DNA from: Natrononativus amylolyticus
Lineage (GTDB): Archaea > Halobacteriota > Halobacteria > Halobacteriales > Natrialbaceae
Direction: 5' to 3'
NCBI RefSeq assembly: GCF_024362525.1
Contig: NZ_CP101458.1
Span: 2,170,001 to 2,234,000, forward strand
Length of the DNA: 64,000 bases
Made by a program: the position numbers and the translations under genes. Below, piece by piece: positions 61,731 through 64,000 of this stretch. Each line of letters begins with the position of its first letter. The stretch's first letter is position 1. A model generated the notes under the pieces. The model made no database searches. It was not told the DNA's origin and saw nothing but the letters and a program-made list of their open reading frames with translations.

Positions 61731-61943
61731 ACGTACTACTTGTCCGCCATATTATAAGGCAGTTGGTGGTTCGGGGGCGTCTCTCGACCGCCATCACCCG
61801 GCCTCGTCCTCCCCGAAAGCACGTGGGGGAGCGGTCGAGTGTGTGGGAGCGGTCGGTTCCACCCGTTCGGAACCAGTTTTTGTGTACGACTCATATAGAA
61901 ACTGTGGACAAACTATTTATCACTGATTCACCTTCCCACACGT
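61731..61943. promoter_or_regulatory. Divergent promoter region with 15-bp direct repeats
   Basis: Proline dehydrogenase has CTTATAATA (61748-61756, minus), and the aminotransferase has ACTATTTATC (about 61911-61920). Between them GTGGGGGAGCGGTCG (61823-61837) and GTGTGGGAGCGGTCG (61841-61855) are direct repeats with period 18 bp, and TCCCACAC (61934-61941) is an inverted half copy just before the ATG. This suggests one regulator controls both genes. Confidence 0.5.
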
Positions 61944-63314
61944 ATGACCGCAGGCCCAGCGATCGACGAGCTACACTACGAGGAGGCACCGAACGTCGAC
62001 GACGTTCCCGGTCCGCGCTCGCGGGAACTGCTCGAGACCCAGCGGGAGATCGACAGCAGCGCGGTCGCCTACCCCGAGGACATCCCGATCGCCTTCGAGG
62101 AGGGAAAGGGAGCGACGGTTCGGGACGTCGACGGCAACACCTACATCGACATGTTCGCCGGCATCGGCGTGCTCAACGTCGGTCGCGCGAACCCCTACGT
62201 GCTCGAGGCCGTCCACGAGCAGGCCGACAAGCTCGTCCACACGGTCGACTTCCCGACCGAAGCGCGCCTCGAGTTGATCGAGAAACTCGACGAGATCGCT
62301 CCCGACGAGCTCCGGGGGAACCAGAAGGTCGTCTTCGGCGGCCCAACCGGCAGCGACGCCATCGAGGCGTCGATCAAACTCGCGAAGTACAACACTGGCG
62401 GCGATGGCCTGATCGCGTTCCGCGGGGCGTACCACGGCGCGACCACCGGCGCGATGAGCCTGACCTCGAACAAGGGGTTCAAGGAACGCTACACGCCGCT
62501 GCTCCCCGAAGTCGTCCACGCGCCCTACCCCGATCCGTTCCGCCAGGAGAAGGCGCCACAGGAGGCCGTCGATCACGCCTTAGAGGAGGTCCAGGCGATC
62601 GTCGAGGACCCCTACGGCGGGCTCGCGAACCCGGCGGGCATCTTCGTCGAACCGATCCAGGGCGAAGGCGGCGTGATCACCCCGCCGGAGGGGTTCCTCC
62701 AGGGACTACGCGACATCGCCGACGACAACGGCCTTCCGCTCGTGTTCGACGAGATCCAGAGCGGACTCGGCCGCACCGGCCAGTGGTGGGCCAACGACTG
62801 GGAGGGCGTCACGCCCGACGTGATGACCTCGGCGAAGGCGCTGGGCGGCGTGGGCTTCCCGTTGTCGGCGACGATCTACCACGAGGATCTCGACACCTGG
62901 GGATCGGGCGACCACGCCGGCACCTACCGCGGTCACGTCGTCGCGATGCGAGCCGGCACCCGCGCCATCGAGTACATCCAGGACCACGACCTGCTGGCTC
63001 ACGCCCGCGAACTGGGCGAGTACATCCGAGATCGGCTCGAGGAGATCGCCGACGACAACGAGTTCCTCGGGGACGTCCGCGGTCGGGGGCTGTTCATCGG
63101 CGCTGAGTTCGTCGACGGCGGCGAACCCGCCCGCGACCTCGTCGACGAGATCCAGCAGTACTGCTTCGAACACGGCGTCCTCGTCTGGACGGCCGGCCGG
63201 CACGGCAACGTCCTCCGGCTACTGCCGCCGCTCGTACTCACCCGCGACCTCGCGGAGACGGCGCTGGACGTGATCGCCGACGGGATCGAACACGCCACCG
63301 CCGACGCGCGGTAA
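61944..63314 (+). CDS. Class III PLP aminotransferase (ornithine/GABA/acetylornithine type)
   Basis: A 456-residue fold-type I aminotransferase. [20 protein letters not shown] marks the cofactor phosphate site, [20 protein letters not shown] binds the PLP ring, and the Schiff-base lysine is in [15 protein letters not shown]. The ending [19 protein letters not shown] follows the family. Sequence alone does not give the substrate. Its divergent pairing with proline dehydrogenase suggests amino acid catabolism, such as ornithine or 4-aminobutyrate. Confidence 0.85.
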   Translation: MTAGPAIDELHYEEAPNVDDVPGPRSRELLETQREIDSSAVAYPEDIPIAFEEGKGATVRDVDGNTYIDMFAGIGVLNVGRANPYVLEAVHEQADKLVHTVDFPTEARLELIEKLDEIAPDELRGNQKVVFGGPTGSDAIEASIKLAKYNTGGDGLIAFRGAYHGATTGAMSLTSNKGFKERYTPLLPEVVHAPYPDPFRQEKAPQEAVDHALEEVQAIVEDPYGGLANPAGIFVEPIQGEGGVITPPEGFLQGLRDIADDNGLPLVFDEIQSGLGRTGQWWANDWEGVTPDVMTSAKALGGVGFPLSATIYHEDLDTWGSGDHAGTYRGHVVAMRAGTRAIEYIQDHDLLAHARELGEYIRDRLEEIADDNEFLGDVRGRGLFIGAEFVDGGEPARDLVDEIQQYCFEHGVLVWTAGRHGNVLRLLPPLVLTRDLAETALDVIADGIEHATADAR

Positions 63315-63502
63315 CCCACCCGTGCGCTCGAGTCGATCCGCGTCCGAAAATACGCCGAGTGCGCCCCTCCCGTAATCGGAGTCGGCGACGCGACATCGCC
63401 GCTCCGCGCTCGCGTTTTCGAACCGATGCGGACGGCGGTTTCGTCGGCCGTTCAGCGATGTCTGTGACATTAAGTAGTTCCGCTTCGTAGCCTCGGGAAA
63501 CC

Positions 63503-64000
63503 ATGTCTCGCGACGTACGATCCCGGCTGGCGGGGTTACGACGTGACTTCCACCGCCACCCCGAACCGGGCTGGTGTGAGTTCCGGACGACCGCCCGGAT
63601 CGTCGACGAACTCGAGCGGATCGGCGTCGACGAGCTGTACGTCGGCCGCGAGGCCCTCTCCTCGGCCCACCGGATGGCGGTTCCACCGGAGTCGGAGCTC
63701 GTACCGTGGCTCGATCGCGCCCGCGAGGCGGGCGTTCGCGCCGACGTACTCGAGCGAACCGCCGACGGCCACACGGGGGCGGTCGCCGTCCTCGAGCGCG
63801 GCGAGGGGCCGACGGTCGGCCTCCGTGTCGACATGGACGGCATCTCGCTCCGGGAGTCGACCGAGGCCGGCCACCGACCCGCAGACGAGGGGTTTCGCTC
63901 CGAACACGACGGGTACATGCACGCCTGCGGCCACGACGCCCACGCGACGATCGCGCTCGGCGTTCTGGAGGCGGTGAAAGAAGGCGAGTTCGCGGGCACG
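63503..64000 (+). CDS. M20 family amidohydrolase (5' part, cut by window edge)
   Basis: 166 residues of an amidohydrolase with zinc ligands in LRVDMDGISLRES and MHACGHDAHATIALG. The N-terminus (LAGLRRDFHRHPEPGWCEFR) has the RxxHxxPE motif of aminobenzoyl-glutamate or auxin-conjugate type hydrolases. It runs off the right edge, so the dimerisation domain and C-terminal ligands are missing. ACATTAAG near 63467 fits a TATA box about 30 nt before the ATG. Substrate unknown. Confidence 0.85.
   Translation, partial: MSRDVRSRLAGLRRDFHRHPEPGWCEFRTTARIVDELERIGVDELYVGREALSSAHRMAVPPESELVPWLDRAREAGVRADVLERTADGHTGAVAVLERGEGPTVGLRVDMDGISLRESTEAGHRPADEGFRSEHDGYMHACGHDAHATIALGVLEAVKEGEFAGT

Overview
This window is haloarchaeal chromosomal DNA (class Halobacteria). 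It is GC-rich, its proteins are strongly acidic (Asp/Glu runs, few Lys), and many genes have a TATA box about 25-35 nt before the start codon, as in leaderless transcripts. Archaeal markers include Elp3, Trm5, Dph5, Taw1, CTP-type riboflavin kinase, AglB/AglJ and small haloarchaea-only proteins. A member of the Natrialbaceae is plausible but not proven. About 62 protein genes and one tRNA are supported. I saw no insertion sequence, CRISPR array, rRNA or replication origin.

Layout. 1-8.3 kb: housekeeping genes (Elp3, a degenerate DHH/RecJ-like protein, an MBL hydrolase, OsmC) and many small haloarchaeal proteins. 8.4-11.9 kb: a very large secreted protein with a 23-residue Gln/Ala repeat. 12.1-14.2 kb: a biotin ECF transporter (BioY plus ATPase plus T component) behind a BirA-type operator. 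15 kb: tRNA-Thr(CGT) and trm5. 17.3-19.3 kb: dph5 and a PAS histidine kinase. 19.3-27.7 kb: the branched-chain amino acid cluster leuA / ilvB-ilvN-ilvC-small gene-leuC-leuD-leuB, with start/stop overlaps and candidate operators. 28-31.5 kb: small conserved genes.

31.5-43.5 kb is the N-glycosylation locus: AglJ, a UDP-sugar dehydrogenase, two ParB-fold-like paralogues, a GT61 enzyme, a flippase, GT4 and AglG-like transferases, and the oligosaccharyltransferase AglB. The AglG-like gene and aglB are divergent and carry the same 12-bp promoter block at the same distance from both start codons. Next comes an AT-richer pocket (about 43.65-46 kb) with a 45-residue hydrophobic peptide and a CHAT (caspase-like) protease. 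The CHAT gene follows a Cdc6/Orc1-like ATPase gene that lacks the P-loop lysine and is translationally coupled to glpC. 47.2-53.7 kb is glycerol catabolism: glpA-glpB-glpC, divergent from glpK.

53.7-64 kb: phosphoglycolate phosphatase, a Tat-exported beta-helix protein, taw1 (with trm5 this gives two steps of wyosine synthesis), the riboflavin kinase/regulator rbkR with ribB, ilvE (completing the branched-chain pathway), a DUF502 membrane protein, proline dehydrogenase divergent from a class III aminotransferase, and a truncated M20 amidohydrolase.

The best candidates for undescribed biology are the CHAT protease/micro-peptide pocket with its Cdc6-like neighbour, the QxQ repeat surface protein, the duplicated-motif small protein inside the leucine operon, and the paired ParB-like proteins in the glycosylation locus.
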